From Paenibacillus contaminans (lineage in GTDB: Bacteria; Bacillota; Bacilli; Paenibacillales; NBRC-103111), in the NCBI RefSeq assembly GCF_003285015.1, contig NZ_QMFB01000011.1, positions 62,001 through 126,000 on the forward strand: a stretch of DNA of 64,000 bases, read 5' to 3'. The notes under the pieces are model-generated. The model was not told the origin of the DNA. It worked only from the letters and a program-made list of their open reading frames with translations, and did not search any database. Shown here one piece after another: positions 27,741 through 37,363 of the stretch (within the stretch, counting starts at the first letter, position 1; each line of letters starts with the position of its first letter). Both the position numbers and the translations under genes were made by a program.

Positions 27741-27990
27741 AGTACGGCAAACCTCACTCAAAACTCGTGTTCCGGCGACTTAATGAGGAAAACGAAACGA
27801 TCAGTAAGGCAAACCTCACTATCGCTCGCCGAAAACCCGTGTGTTCCAGTGCCTTAATGAGGCAAATGCAACTACTAGTGATAGTTGCGTTTGCCTCACT
27901 GTTTGGCGAAAACGATCGTTTCACCGGCGGAATAGTGAGGACAGCCTTATTAACAATAAGGTATTCCTCACTATGCGCACGCTCCATGTC
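27741..27990. repeat. interspersed repeat R3, copy 2, with strong internal palindrome
   Basis: TGAGGCAAAC/GTTTGCCTCA modules recur here as near 12155 and 54965. The centre, 27858-27898, is an inverted repeat with 17-base arms and one mismatch around a seven-base spacer. Confidence 0.7.
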
Positions 27991-28035
27991 TAATCATTAC
28001 GATTTCCGTGTTTGTTTTCGTAATCATGCCTTCAT

Positions 28036-28268
28036 CAATAGTTAGTTTTAGACTTGATCGCATACCGATACGTTAACCCCTCTTGATCCAAGGTTTGCTG
28101 CCCGATTTGTCTTGAAGAGCCCGTATTTGATACTCTACTAGTACCCTGACCGCATCAATTGCAAGGTTTGGGTGCTATTGTGCCTCGTAAGAACCATCGG
28201 TTTGCGGACAGACAGCACTTTCATGACATGTGTGGGCAGCTAGCCTTTGACTATATGCGGTCAAGGCA
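28036..28268. mobile_element. possible decayed mobile element or MITE-like unit
   Basis: CTTGATCGCATA (28047-28058) and TATGCGGTCAAG near 28251-28262 are inverted copies with one mismatch, each next to TAGT/CTAG. An internal CTAGTACCCTGACCGCAT repeats the motif. The left end shares TAGTTTTAGACTTGA with the 12005-12064 palindrome. A short frame ending HFHDMCGQLAFDYMRSRH runs into the right end. No intact transposase is present. Confidence 0.35.
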
Positions 28269-31004
28269 CTAGTCATCTTCGCCATGCTGCTTGGGAGCCT
28301 TCCCCAGCATAAAAATGGCCGTCTCGCCGCGCTTCATCTCGACCTGGAACTGCCGGAGCTTTTTGCCGACGGAGCGGTTGGCGATAATTTCGTACACGTC
28401 CGTCGCGTGCGGCAGCTTGATCGTTTTTACGCCGTCCGTCGCCGCATGAACGCTGATCCACGAACGGTTCGCTTCCAAGTTGTCGTAAGAGTCCGTGTAG
28501 AGATGGACGCCCGCCTCTTCGTAAATGCGCCGCAGCAGCGGTGCCGCAATCGGAGGCGCAGATACATAGACGGAGCGCCAGCGGGCAAAATCGCGCGCGA
28601 CAACCGCAGGTTCGCCGCCCAGCGAGGCGGTTCCCCATACTTGGGCTCCGGCAGCGTCCGGGCGGAAGACCGGATCCAATTTCATATCGCCGTAAACGGT
28701 CGTCGCCCCCGGAAACAATCCGGCGTCCAGCCGGTATTGGACCGGCAGCTCCACGGGGACTCCCGTTTCCCTTTTGATAACGATGTCGTCAACCGACAAA
28801 GCTCCGCCGTTATGCAGCCCCCAAATCAGATAATAGTCTTCATAACCTTTCAAGGTGAACGTAAACGATTTTGTGTAAGGATCGCCCGGCGCATCCGTCC
28901 AGTTATTGACGCCGACATCCTGCGCGACTCCGCCCGATTGCGTTCTGGCCAGGAAATAGAAGCTTCCCGCGGCGCTGGGCGATGCGATGGTTTTGGCTTT
29001 GAAGGTAACGGTGTAAGTGGCGCCCGGCTCGAGCTTGACCTTATTCGTGTCGGTATACAAAAACTCGTGCCAGTCTACCGTCTCGGCCGATGTCCCGTAA
29101 GCGGAGTAAGCGCCTTCGATAACTTTGTCCGGATCCGTAACGATCGCGCCGTTGCCCGGGAACTGGCCGTCCGTATAATCGGATTGCGGGAAGCTTCCGC
29201 CTTCAAAGCTTTCCTGCCGATCGTCGGCTGAAGGCTCCTCCGCCGCAGGCGGCACATCTCCGCTGACCTGGGTGAAGTTGATCCCCGTCAAGCTCTGCAT
29301 GTTGGCCGTGGACAGCCCCGTATCCGAAACGAAGCCCGGCGCCCATGTCCAAACCAGCGTCCGTCCGCCTCCCTTGAGCGCTTCGATCGCCGCCCGCTGC
29401 GAGCTTGTTAAATAGAACGTATCCATGAAAATGTAAACCTTATAGTCTTTCGGCACCAAGCCCTGTTCAAGATCCTCGATCAGATACCGGTCGAACGGCG
29501 CTCCCGCCTTGCTGAGCTCCCCGAGCCCCTGCGGCCGGGTCGTCGACGGTCCTTCATAAAAAGCAGCCGACACGTCCGTTTTGCCGCCCAAATAAAACTC
29601 GCTCTGATTGGAGGAGATGACCGCCACCTCCGAGCTGCGCTGCCGGGACAGCTTCATCGAGTAGTCGCCCCATTTTTTCAGGTTTTTGAACTCCGCGGCG
29701 AAGGCCGGATCGTTATACCATTGCCCTGAGGAATGGTCCATGTACCACATCCCGGTCGCATGGGTGACCGCTTGCCCGAACGCCCGGCGGATCAAGCCCA
29801 GCGACTCGTTCATGTTGTTCGCAAGGACGAACGAAGTACCCGGCGGCGCCAGATGCGTCCGGTCGTCCGCTTCGTCGATGAACAGCTTGCCGTGGAGCGC
29901 CAGGCTGGCCGGGTAGGTGCGAAGCGCCCCATCATCCCCGGGCGCACGGCGGTAATACGAATGCGGCGAGGTGAACAGATCTACGTTCGTCAGGCGATGC
30001 GCCAGCGCCGTCGCACGGTGATGCACCTCCTGCGGCATGTAACTCATGTCCGGACTGTACCCGTACAGCACGGAGGTCAGCAGCTTCCTTCGGCTCTCGT
30101 CCTTGACGATGCCGGCGAAATAGTCGATGGCGTCAACCGGCGCTTCCTGGTAAGCCTCGTAATAATCGATAACCCGCTTCGACACCGTCGGGTCGCGGAA
30201 CACGCCGACGTCGCTCGCGCTCCGCTCCTCCGCAGTCGGAACCGTCACGGTGTCGAAGGTGACGTCAGGATCGCTCCATGCCGCGCGCAGCTGCGCTTGG
30301 TCATTGTTGTACTTCGTCCGCAAATATGCGATGAAGGCTTGCCGCATCGGCTCGCTTGTATCGGGCAAATATTCGCTGTTCCAGTTATGCCATTCGCCGA
30401 ACATGCCGCCCGCAAGCGTCAGCCCGAGCAGCCGGTTCGCATACGGTCCGTCCAGCAGATGGCGGACCACCTTGCGCAGCGCTTCCCCCGCTTCCTGCCG
30501 CCAATGCTCAGACGCCAAGGAAGCGTCCTTGGTCACCGCGTTCGGATCCGGCGGCTGCACGGCATAGTCAAGCTTCTCCGATTCATGGGAGGCGAGCCAC
30601 CATTGCGGCGCCCACAAATGAATGCGCGGCAGCGCCAGTCCCTCCGGCACCCGTTCGACGAACGTTTGCATCACGCGGTCTATGGTCGCGAAGTCCTGCT
30701 GACCCGGCCCGATCCAGCCAAGGTCGAGAAAGCTCGTTTTTTCGATGAAGGAATACAGGTTCACGTTCGCGTCGTGGAACACTTGCCCGTCCTGCTGCGA
30801 GATTTCCTGCTCGAACAGGAACATCGGAAACTCCGGTTTGCCGTTTACGAACAGCGCCGGCGCTCCCTTGTAGTCGCCGACCTTCACGTTAGCCGTTTTT
30901 TTCTTGGCGCCTTCCTCTTTTGCCAATCCTTGTTTTTCCGGCAGTACGGTGCCGGCAAGCAGCAAGACGGCCGCCAAAGCCGCGAGAATTCCTCTTTTTC
31001 GCAT
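28269..31004 (-). CDS. secreted GH42-like beta-galactosidase-type glycoside hydrolase
   Basis: A 911-residue exported enzyme. A signal peptide (residues 1-28, MRKRGILAALAAVLLLAG) precedes a TIM barrel whose two likely catalytic acids are Glu204 in GGMFGEWHNW and Glu378 in GKLFIDEADD, the spacing expected for clan GH-A beta-galactosidase-like enzymes. Residues 440-590 look like the trimerisation (glutamine amidotransferase-like) domain, then a carbohydrate-binding sandwich (about 600-750, HEFLYTDTNKVKLEPGATYTVTFKAK) and a C-terminal domain. It is the last gene of an operon with a binding protein and two permeases, and probably trims the glycan whose products they import. The exact GH family is uncertain. 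Confidence 0.85.
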   Translation of the reverse strand: MRKRGILAALAAVLLLAGTVLPEKQGLAKEEGAKKKTANVKVGDYKGAPALFVNGKPEFPMFLFEQEISQQDGQVFHDANVNLYSFIEKTSFLDLGWIGPGQQDFATIDRVMQTFVERVPEGLALPRIHLWAPQWWLASHESEKLDYAVQPPDPNAVTKDASLASEHWRQEAGEALRKVVRHLLDGPYANRLLGLTLAGGMFGEWHNWNSEYLPDTSEPMRQAFIAYLRTKYNNDQAQLRAAWSDPDVTFDTVTVPTAEERSASDVGVFRDPTVSKRVIDYYEAYQEAPVDAIDYFAGIVKDESRRKLLTSVLYGYSPDMSYMPQEVHHRATALAHRLTNVDLFTSPHSYYRRAPGDDGALRTYPASLALHGKLFIDEADDRTHLAPPGTSFVLANNMNESLGLIRRAFGQAVTHATGMWYMDHSSGQWYNDPAFAAEFKNLKKWGDYSMKLSRQRSSEVAVISSNQSEFYLGGKTDVSAAFYEGPSTTRPQGLGELSKAGAPFDRYLIEDLEQGLVPKDYKVYIFMDTFYLTSSQRAAIEALKGGGRTLVWTWAPGFVSDTGLSTANMQSLTGINFTQVSGDVPPAAEEPSADDRQESFEGGSFPQSDYTDGQFPGNGAIVTDPDKVIEGAYSAYGTSAETVDWHEFLYTDTNKVKLEPGATYTVTFKAKTIASPSAAGSFYFLARTQSGGVAQDVGVNNWTDAPGDPYTKSFTFTLKGYEDYYLIWGLHNGGALSVDDIVIKRETGVPVELPVQYRLDAGLFPGATTVYGDMKLDPVFRPDAAGAQVWGTASLGGEPAVVARDFARWRSVYVSAPPIAAPLLRRIYEEAGVHLYTDSYDNLEANRSWISVHAATDGVKTIKLPHATDVYEIIANRSVGKKLRQFQVEMKRGETAIFMLGKAPKQHGEDD

Positions 31005-31031
31005 TTCGCATTCATCCCTTCTAATCCGTTA

Positions 31032-31145
31032 TTAAGGATAACCGGCTGTACAGTTCCGAACGCTTTGGAAGTAAGCGAATTCGTAAGCATAAGCTTTGTA
31101 CGAGCACGTTTACCGGAAATTTGAACAAACAACGGAGGAGATGCG
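31032..31145. repeat. interspersed repeat R1, partial copy
   Basis: AAGGATAACCGGCT, CGAATTCGTAAGCATAAGC, CGTTTACCGGAAATTTGAACAA and CGGAGGAGATGCG match the R1 family. It lies between the permease gene and the hydrolase gene of one operon. Confidence 0.6.
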
Positions 31146-31250
31146 TTCCGACAATTCTAGATGGCCTCCTAAAATTGCATGTGATTCAGATGTAAAGCTT
31201 TGTAATCGTAATGTCCTCTACCGCCAAGCTGCCTCCTTACGCTTGCTCCG

Positions 31251-32096
31251 TCATCCCTTGATACCGCCCATCGTAAATCCGGAAATCAATTTTTCCTGCA
31301 TGACCGCATACACAAGCAAAACCGGAATCACAGCAATCCACATCGCCGCGAACAGGACGGTGTAATTCGAGCTGTATTTCTGCTCCTCCACCAAGTAGGA
31401 CAGCCCGACCGCGATCGTGTAGCTGTTCTCGTTCTGCAGCAAAATCAGAGGCTGGAAATAATCGTTCCAAATGCCGATGAACGCAAACGTGCCGACCGCG
31501 ATCAAGCCGCCTCTGGCCAGCGGAAGCATAATGGACAAAAATACGCGGAAATGCCCCGCACCGTCCATGAAAGCTGCCTCCGCATACTCCCAGCTGATCC
31601 CCTTGAAGAACGAGTACAGCACGAGCATGTAAAACCCGATGCCGCCCGTATAACCGATCAATACGCCCAATTGATTAAACAGGCCCAGCTTCTGCATGAG
31701 CAAATACCAAGGGCCGAACGTGCCGACGCTTGGAATAAGGAAACCGACGATAGCCAAGCTGTAGACGATGCCGGAGCCTTTGAATTTATATTTCGCCAGC
31801 ACATACGCGGGCATCGCGGCAAACATGACGGACGTAAACGTGCCGATTGCCGTTATCCATACGCTATTGAAAAAAAACCGTCCGATTCGGGCCGATTCCC
31901 AAGCGTCCGCGTAATTTTTCCACTGCCACTGCCGGGGCAAGGACCAAATGTCCTGGAAAAACTCCTTATTGCTTTTGAGCGAATTGATCAGCATCCAAAT
32001 AAACGGATAAATCAGGCTGATTGCGTAAGCCAACAATAACAATTCCAAAAGTAAAATCACGGCTTTATGAAACTTTCGCCGGCCGGCTGTGTCCAA
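31251..32096 (-). CDS. sugar ABC transporter permease (MalG type)
   Basis: A 281-residue inner-membrane permease with six predicted spans and the EAA loop EYAEAAFMDGAGHFRVFL that contacts the ATPase. A TTG start at 32096 has GAGGAGGGAG eight bases upstream and is 12 bases after the partner permease gene. It is the third gene of the 34590-28269 operon. As for the other systems here, the ATPase is not encoded nearby. Confidence 0.92.
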   Translation of the reverse strand: MDTAGRRKFHKAVILLLELLLLAYAISLIYPFIWMLINSLKSNKEFFQDIWSLPRQWQWKNYADAWESARIGRFFFNSVWITAIGTFTSVMFAAMPAYVLAKYKFKGSGIVYSLAIVGFLIPSVGTFGPWYLLMQKLGLFNQLGVLIGYTGGIGFYMLVLYSFFKGISWEYAEAAFMDGAGHFRVFLSIMLPLARGGLIAVGTFAFIGIWNDYFQPLILLQNENSYTIAVGLSYLVEEQKYSSNYTVLFAAMWIAVIPVLLVYAVMQEKLISGFTMGGIKG

Positions 32097-32108
32097 TTTG
32101 CTCCCTCC

Positions 32109-33008
32109 TCAATATTCCGCCGTATCGTAACGCTCCGTCAGCCACTTGACGCACCAGACGACCATGAATCCGATTATCGTAAAAATGATCCCGTACGCCG
32201 ACGCCAACCCGTAATTGTTCCGCTCGATAACGAGCCGGTACATTTCCAGTCCCACTGTCGTCGAAGCGTTGAACGGCCCTCCGTTGGTCAGCAGCATCGG
32301 CTGCAGAAAAATAGAAAACGCCCCGCTCGTCGATACGATAATAAGCGTCGATAGCGTCGGCCAAAGCAGCGGGATGACGATATGGAACAATTCCTTCCAA
32401 AAGCCGATCCCCTCCAGCTTTCCGACTTCGAAGTAATCGTGGGGAACGCGCTGAAGGGCGCCGGTCAGAATGACGTTGTTGCCGCCGATCCCCGCCCACA
32501 CGCAGAATGCAAAAATGGAAGGCAGCGCCGTATGCGCGTCGCCAAGCCAAGCGCGTTTCCAGTCCGGCAGCCCGACCGCTTCGAGCAGCCCGTTGACGAT
32601 TCCCTGCGTCGGATTGAGCGCGAACGAGAAAACCATCGTAATGACGACAATCGAAATAATGGCCGGAAAGAAGTAGACGATCCGGTAAAAACGGGCGAAC
32701 GGCACTTTATGATAGAGAACGACCGCGACGACCATCGAGAACAAAATGACGATCAGATTAACGGGAATAAAAAGAACCGTGTTCACGATGGCCGAGCTCC
32801 ACACGCCGTCGGTATTCATGGAGCGGAACGCGGAAGCATAGTTGTGAAAACCGTTCCACGCTTGTTTGCCTGTGAGCGGATTCCAGGTTTGAAAGGAATA
32901 CAGCAGCGTTTGGATCTGAAGATACAAGCCGAATACCAGATAATGAATCAACGGCCAAGCCAGCATAACGGTTATAAACAAGCTTCTTTTCGAAAACAGC
33001 CCTTTCAT
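32109..33008 (-). CDS. sugar ABC transporter permease (MalF type)
   Basis: A 299-residue permease with six spans and EAA-type loop HDYFEVGKLEGIGFWKELF, in which the usual EAA is replaced by EVG, a common variant of this subgroup. GGAGG lies eight bases before the ATG at 33008. It sits between the binding-protein gene (193 bases upstream) and the second permease gene, and forms the membrane channel with it. Confidence 0.92.
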   Translation of the reverse strand: MKGLFSKRSLFITVMLAWPLIHYLVFGLYLQIQTLLYSFQTWNPLTGKQAWNGFHNYASAFRSMNTDGVWSSAIVNTVLFIPVNLIVILFSMVVAVVLYHKVPFARFYRIVYFFPAIISIVVITMVFSFALNPTQGIVNGLLEAVGLPDWKRAWLGDAHTALPSIFAFCVWAGIGGNNVILTGALQRVPHDYFEVGKLEGIGFWKELFHIVIPLLWPTLSTLIIVSTSGAFSIFLQPMLLTNGGPFNASTTVGLEMYRLVIERNNYGLASAYGIIFTIIGFMVVWCVKWLTERYDTAEY

Positions 33009-33201
33009 CGGGGCAGCCTCCTTTCCTTTTTTTCGCTCTAATCGAGGGAGAGGGCCGACAAACGTCGTCAGCCCTTCACTCTCCGATCCGTTTCGCTATT
33101 CGGTTTTTGTCAGTTGCCGATCATGCGCCTAACACCTTGCTGTTGCGATCGGTTCCCGGCGACACAGTCTTTCGCTGCACGACGGTAGTCGGCCGCTTTT
33201 A

Positions 33202-34590
33202 TTATTTTGCTTTCAGCTCGTCTTGCTTTTCCTTCCATTTTTGCGGAGCGGCCTTTACGTTCATATCGATGACATCCTGGGCCGATTTTTGACCGGACAG
33301 GATGGCGGCATAAGCGTCGACTCCCGGGCTTTCGCCGATGGATTGCGGCGCATAGTTCAGCGTCAAGTTTTTGTAAGCGGTCGTCACTTCGATGCTGCTC
33401 TTGGTGAAGTCCGAAATTTTCAGCCCGTCGACGGAATATTTCATCGCTTTGGCCGAACCCGTCAACTCGGTAAATTTGCGGTTGGCTTCCTCCGTCGATG
33501 CGAACAGCAGGAATTGCTTGGCCGTCTCGATATGCTTGGAGGCGCTCGGAATGCCGCCGAAGCCGAGCAAATCGACCGGGATGACCGATTCCTTCACGAC
33601 AGCGTCCGCTGCCGGAGGAATCGGCGCCATTCTCATGACGAACCCTTCGGGAATCGAATCCTTCATTTCATTTTCCAGCCAGCCTCCGTTCGGGATCATC
33701 GCGGCGTTTCCGCGCAAAAACTCCATCTGCGATTCCGTATGGTTGAGCGCCAGCGAGCCTTCGAGGAACCATTTGTTTTTCACCATTTGTTCCACCATGC
33801 CGTAAGCTTTTTGGAACGTCTTGTCGCCATACAGTACCGGAATTTGGTCCTCCTTCGTATTCGTGAGCTTCTCGAGGAATTCCGTGCCGCCATATTGCAG
33901 AAGTCCGCTGATGCCGATCGGCTGTACGTAACCCGGATATTTGCCGGGATATATGAAAGGTGCGATGCCCTTGGCTTTGATCTTTTCGACAAGCTGCTCC
34001 ATCTCTTCCCACGTCTTCGGATATTGCCAGCCGTTTTGTTCGAACATCTTGACGTTGTACACGATGCCGCGAGGCGACGCCGCCCAAGGCACGCCGTATA
34101 TTTTGCCCAGCACCTCCATCGACTGGTTCACCAACACGTCGGCGGATTGCTCGATCGTTTTGCCGTTCGGCAGCTTTTCGTTTTTGTATGCATCGGTGAA
34201 GTCGACCAATTTGCCGGAAGGCCCCCACATTTTCATAAAGCTTGCATCGACAAAAGCGACGTCCGGTACGTTGGTGCCGCTATTCATTCTCGGCTGCAAA
34301 ATGTCGTTCATTTTCGGACTGCCTTCCAGCTCTACCGTGACGCCCGGATACTTGGCCTCGAACTCGCTTTTGAGCCATTTAAACCAGGAATCGCCGTACC
34401 CTCCCTGGAAAAATGCGACCTTAATCGTTTCCGGCACTTTCGAAGGTTTCTGCGATGCTTCCGATTGTGTTTGTTCGCCGCTTTTTGTCTGAGCCGGCTC
34501 GTTGTCCGTTCCTTTACCCGCGCAGCCCGCGAATACGGACGAACCGATCGCCAGCGCAGCCAGAGACAATACCGTCTTTTTCTTTACCAT
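33202..34590 (-). CDS. ABC transporter sugar-binding lipoprotein (MalE type)
   Basis: A 462-residue receptor with a lipoprotein signal ending in FAGC (Cys23), then a Gln/Ser/Lys-rich linker and a family 1 solute-binding fold (VAFFQGGYGDSWFKWLKSEFEAKYPGV at the start of the first lobe). Its ligand is probably an oligosaccharide released by the GH42-like enzyme in the same operon. GGAGGG lies eight bases before the ATG. It heads the operon; no clear cre site was found in front of it. Confidence 0.92.
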   Translation of the reverse strand: MVKKKTVLSLAALAIGSSVFAGCAGKGTDNEPAQTKSGEQTQSEASQKPSKVPETIKVAFFQGGYGDSWFKWLKSEFEAKYPGVTVELEGSPKMNDILQPRMNSGTNVPDVAFVDASFMKMWGPSGKLVDFTDAYKNEKLPNGKTIEQSADVLVNQSMEVLGKIYGVPWAASPRGIVYNVKMFEQNGWQYPKTWEEMEQLVEKIKAKGIAPFIYPGKYPGYVQPIGISGLLQYGGTEFLEKLTNTKEDQIPVLYGDKTFQKAYGMVEQMVKNKWFLEGSLALNHTESQMEFLRGNAAMIPNGGWLENEMKDSIPEGFVMRMAPIPPAADAVVKESVIPVDLLGFGGIPSASKHIETAKQFLLFASTEEANRKFTELTGSAKAMKYSVDGLKISDFTKSSIEVTTAYKNLTLNYAPQSIGESPGVDAYAAILSGQKSAQDVIDMNVKAAPQKWKEKQDELKAK

Positions 34591-34639
34591 TCTTTACACC
34601 CTCCTAATTTGTGTTTACGGAAAAAAGCTTATATGTCAT

Positions 34640-34935
34640 CCCCAATATGCAGGGACAGACCCCGATTGCGGTACGCGGGGTGCGATGCAGGGCACGATCA
34701 GCGGTTAGCGGTACGCAGGGCGGTGGCAGTGCACGCTTAGCAGTGCGTTGTATGCGGTGCTAGACACGATCAGCGGTACGCGATTTTCCTGCATTGTTAT
34801 CGCTTTGCGGTACGCGACGTACCGTACTTTTTCTCGCTTGGCTATATGCGATGTACCGTGCTGCTTCTCGCTTGTCTATACACGGTCGTACCTGTTCGTG
34901 CTTAGCTATACGCGGTGCTGAAGCAAACTCGCTGC
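34640..34935. repeat. short-period degenerate repeats of unknown nature
   Basis: The 358-base gap between the binding-protein and nucleoside hydrolase genes holds many copies of GCGGTACGCG, TATACGCGGTGCT, CGTACCGTGCT and CTTCTCGCTTG. No gene or promoter stands out. The pattern resembles repeated slippage of a ten- to thirteen-base unit. Confidence 0.5.
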
Positions 34936-34948
34936 GTCATTTTCACCG

Positions 34949-35842
34949 TCACCGCAGCGCCCTGTCCATAAACAAGCTCATCAGCGCTTTCTCATCCACG
35001 TCTACGCACACTTTGACGTTCGGTTTGTCCGGGAGCCTCTCGCCAAGGGGCGTTTCGAACGTAAACGTCATTCCCCGCGTATGCTTGCCCGCCGTCTCTA
35101 CCTTCACAAGCCTATCCTCGAGCTTCACAAGCTTGGGATCGATCAAGGTAGTTAGCGGGATGACGTCAAACAGGACAATCGGGCGTTGAATCCCCACCGC
35201 TTGCCAGCGTCTGATCAGCTTCGCGATTAACAGAGAGGAAGGCGTCCGGTTGGATTCCGCATGCCGTGCCGCTTCCTCTGCCGGGATGCTGCATTTTAGA
35301 GAAACCTCAAAACCGGAAGCGATCAGAGGGATGCCTGAATCGAACACGACCTCGGCGGCCTCCGGATCGGCCACGATATTCCATTCCCGATAGTGATAGG
35401 CATAAGCCCCTCCCATGAGGACAATGCTTTTTATTTGGGATTTGAACGAGGGGAATTTGCGTATCGCCAGAGCGAGATTGGTCATAGCGCCGATGGCGAT
35501 GATCGTGACTTCGCCGGGGTAACGCTGAACGAGCTCCATAAGCATATCTTCCGCCCGGACATCGGAGACCGCGACAAGCGGTTCCATTTCGCCGCCGTAC
35601 TGGTTGGGTAAGTCGTCTTCGCGCCAAGCGCCCGTAAGGGGAGCATTTGACCCCGACGCGACGGGAACGTCCTTCCTTCCGCAAACATTAAGGATGCTTC
35701 GGGCGATCGCCGCCCTCTGCTCCGGCAGCCTCCCGACCGTCGTAACGCCGACAAGCTCGACCTCCGGCGAACGAACGGCCATAGCAAGCGTAAGCGCATC
35801 ATCGATATCTCCTCCTATATCGGTATCGATAATAATTTTCAT
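34949..35842 (-). CDS. inosine-uridine-type nucleoside hydrolase
   Basis: A 297-residue cytoplasmic enzyme of the nucleoside hydrolase family, which splits the N-glycosidic bond of ribonucleosides to base and ribose. The calcium-binding signature DTDIGGDIDDA occupies residues 6-16, and VTIIAIGAMTNLALAI and GGAYAYHYREWNIVADPEAA supply the other family blocks. The start at 35842 is preferred over a frame start 23 codons earlier since it gives the canonical MKIIIDTD beginning. A perfect cre site is 42 bases upstream and an AraC gene is divergent, so it is probably repressed when preferred sugars are present. Relatives with other sugar-nucleoside substrates cannot be excluded. Confidence 0.92.
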   Translation of the reverse strand: MKIIIDTDIGGDIDDALTLAMAVRSPEVELVGVTTVGRLPEQRAAIARSILNVCGRKDVPVASGSNAPLTGAWREDDLPNQYGGEMEPLVAVSDVRAEDMLMELVQRYPGEVTIIAIGAMTNLALAIRKFPSFKSQIKSIVLMGGAYAYHYREWNIVADPEAAEVVFDSGIPLIASGFEVSLKCSIPAEEAARHAESNRTPSSLLIAKLIRRWQAVGIQRPIVLFDVIPLTTLIDPKLVKLEDRLVKVETAGKHTRGMTFTFETPLGERLPDKPNVKVCVDVDEKALMSLFMDRALR

Positions 35843-35883
35843 GATTCGGTTCTCTCCCATCCGACAATTCGAACAGCATAAAT

Positions 35884-35897
35884 TGAAACCGCTTTCA
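35884..35897. promoter_or_regulatory. perfect cre match upstream of nucleoside hydrolase gene
   Basis: TGAAAGCGGTTTCA on the minus strand fits all 14 positions of TGWAANCGNTNWCA. It lies 42-55 bases upstream of the nucleoside hydrolase start, within the 246-base gap shared with the divergent AraC gene. Confidence 0.65.
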
Positions 35898-36088
35898 ACA
35901 AGCGACCTCATTCGATATCCAACAGTGGATTAATCCTTGAAATCCAACCGTTGACTCTCTTTTTCTGTTCTTTTTATTTGGTTTGTTATAACGAAAGTAT
36001 AGTGCGATTTGCGCAGGAGTAATATACTGATTCGTAGGAGTTTTTATATTTTTCGGCTTTCTCTAAATCGGAGAGGGGAGTTTCGGGC

Positions 36089-36835
36089 ATGAATCTGTCA
36101 ATCGATTTTTTTCAATCCGTCACGCGGGAAGGTGACTCTTATATCGGATTTCATTCGCATACGGGCTATGAACTGGTCTATTACGTGAACGGGTCGGGAG
36201 AGACGCAAATCGCGGACAAAAAGCATGCATACGAAGCCGGACGTTTTGCCGTCATTCAACCGGGCGTCCGGCATGACGAGCTTAGGCGAACCGATACGGA
36301 CGTGATTTACCTTGTCTTTTTTTACGATAATACGGCGGTGCCGCTCGAAACCGGTTTTTATTACGATCACGACGACGGAAGAATCAAGCTGCTGTTGGAC
36401 CGGATGTCCATGGAGCTTTCGAGCAAGTCGAGGTACTATAATATCCAGCTTCATTGCCTGCTGACCGAAATCATTGTCGAGATCGGCCGCATGGCCAACA
36501 CGCCGAGCGTTGAGGAAGCGGACCATAAGCTGGCGTATGCCAAAAGCTATATCGAGCAATATTTTTGTGAAAAAATGGATTTGTCCGGGTTAGCCCGGAC
36601 GCTGGGCTACAGCTACGACTACTTTCGGCATATATTCAAAACCTATACCGGATACGCCCCCATGCAGTATGTCGTCCAGCAGCGAATCGAACGGGCCAAG
36701 CAAATGCTGATCCAGAGCGACAAGCCGATCACCACGATCTCGGTCGAATGCGGCTTCGCCAGCACTCCCCAGTTCTGCACGATGTTCAAAAAGCAAGTCA
36801 GCGTCAGTCCGAGGCGATTCCGGACGATGCAATGA
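36089..36835 (+). CDS. AraC-family transcription regulator
   Basis: A 248-residue regulator with an N-terminal cupin-like sensor (HSHTGYELVYYVNGSGETQI, residues 24-43, and FAVIQPGVRHDELR) and two C-terminal helix-turn-helix units (MDLSGLARTLGYSYDYFRHIFKTYTG and ITTISVECGFASTPQFCTMFKKQ). GGGGAG lies eight bases before the ATG. It diverges from the nucleoside hydrolase gene, its most likely target, with the cre site between them. Confidence 0.92.
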   Translation: MNLSIDFFQSVTREGDSYIGFHSHTGYELVYYVNGSGETQIADKKHAYEAGRFAVIQPGVRHDELRRTDTDVIYLVFFYDNTAVPLETGFYYDHDDGRIKLLLDRMSMELSSKSRYYNIQLHCLLTEIIVEIGRMANTPSVEEADHKLAYAKSYIEQYFCEKMDLSGLARTLGYSYDYFRHIFKTYTGYAPMQYVVQQRIERAKQMLIQSDKPITTISVECGFASTPQFCTMFKKQVSVSPRRFRTMQ

Positions 36836-37058
36836 GCGTCGAATACTCTTCCATCAACGATAGGTGAAGGTAATGCGGTACTTCGCCGATATTTTTCCGC
36901 AATGTCATGAACATAGGGATTCCATTGGAGTGGAAATACACCCTAACGAACGATGCATACCGGCATTAGGCTGCACTTACCCAGCTTGTGACACGTTAAC
37001 GCAACTCGTTAGAATGGCGACTAATGCAACCGTTATTCTTACCTGCTTGCCGCTCTCT

Positions 37059-37285
37059 CTCGTCGCTTGCAAGCACTGCAATCCGATTTTGCCCGCTTGG
37101 AATCGAGTCAGGCTTCCCTTCCCCGCATGTAGTCCGAAATCGCCTACTTGCAGCGGGCATTTTGCTCGGCACACCGGTAAATCCGTTCTCCAAGCCGGCA
37201 AAATCGGACTCCAGCGTAAGGCGAACCTCGGTTCCGTGCTGCAAGCGAGCTATTTCGGACTCCAGCATATAAAGGAGCCCCAAAG
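37059..37285 (+). repeat. interspersed repeat R2, copy 3
   Basis: Same order of modules as at 9301, 26165 and 48711: CTCGTCGCTTGCAAGC, GGAATCGAGTCAGG, AGTCCGAAATCGCC, then CTCCAAGCCGGCAAAATCGG and a further unit. It lies downstream of the AraC gene and convergent with the second FG-GAP gene. Confidence 0.75.
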
Positions 37286-37363
37286 GCAGCGTAAGGAAAA
37301 ACGTCCATGACCCTTCGGGTCACAGGCTACGATAAAAAATCGGCCGGTGTTCGCGCATTTTCG

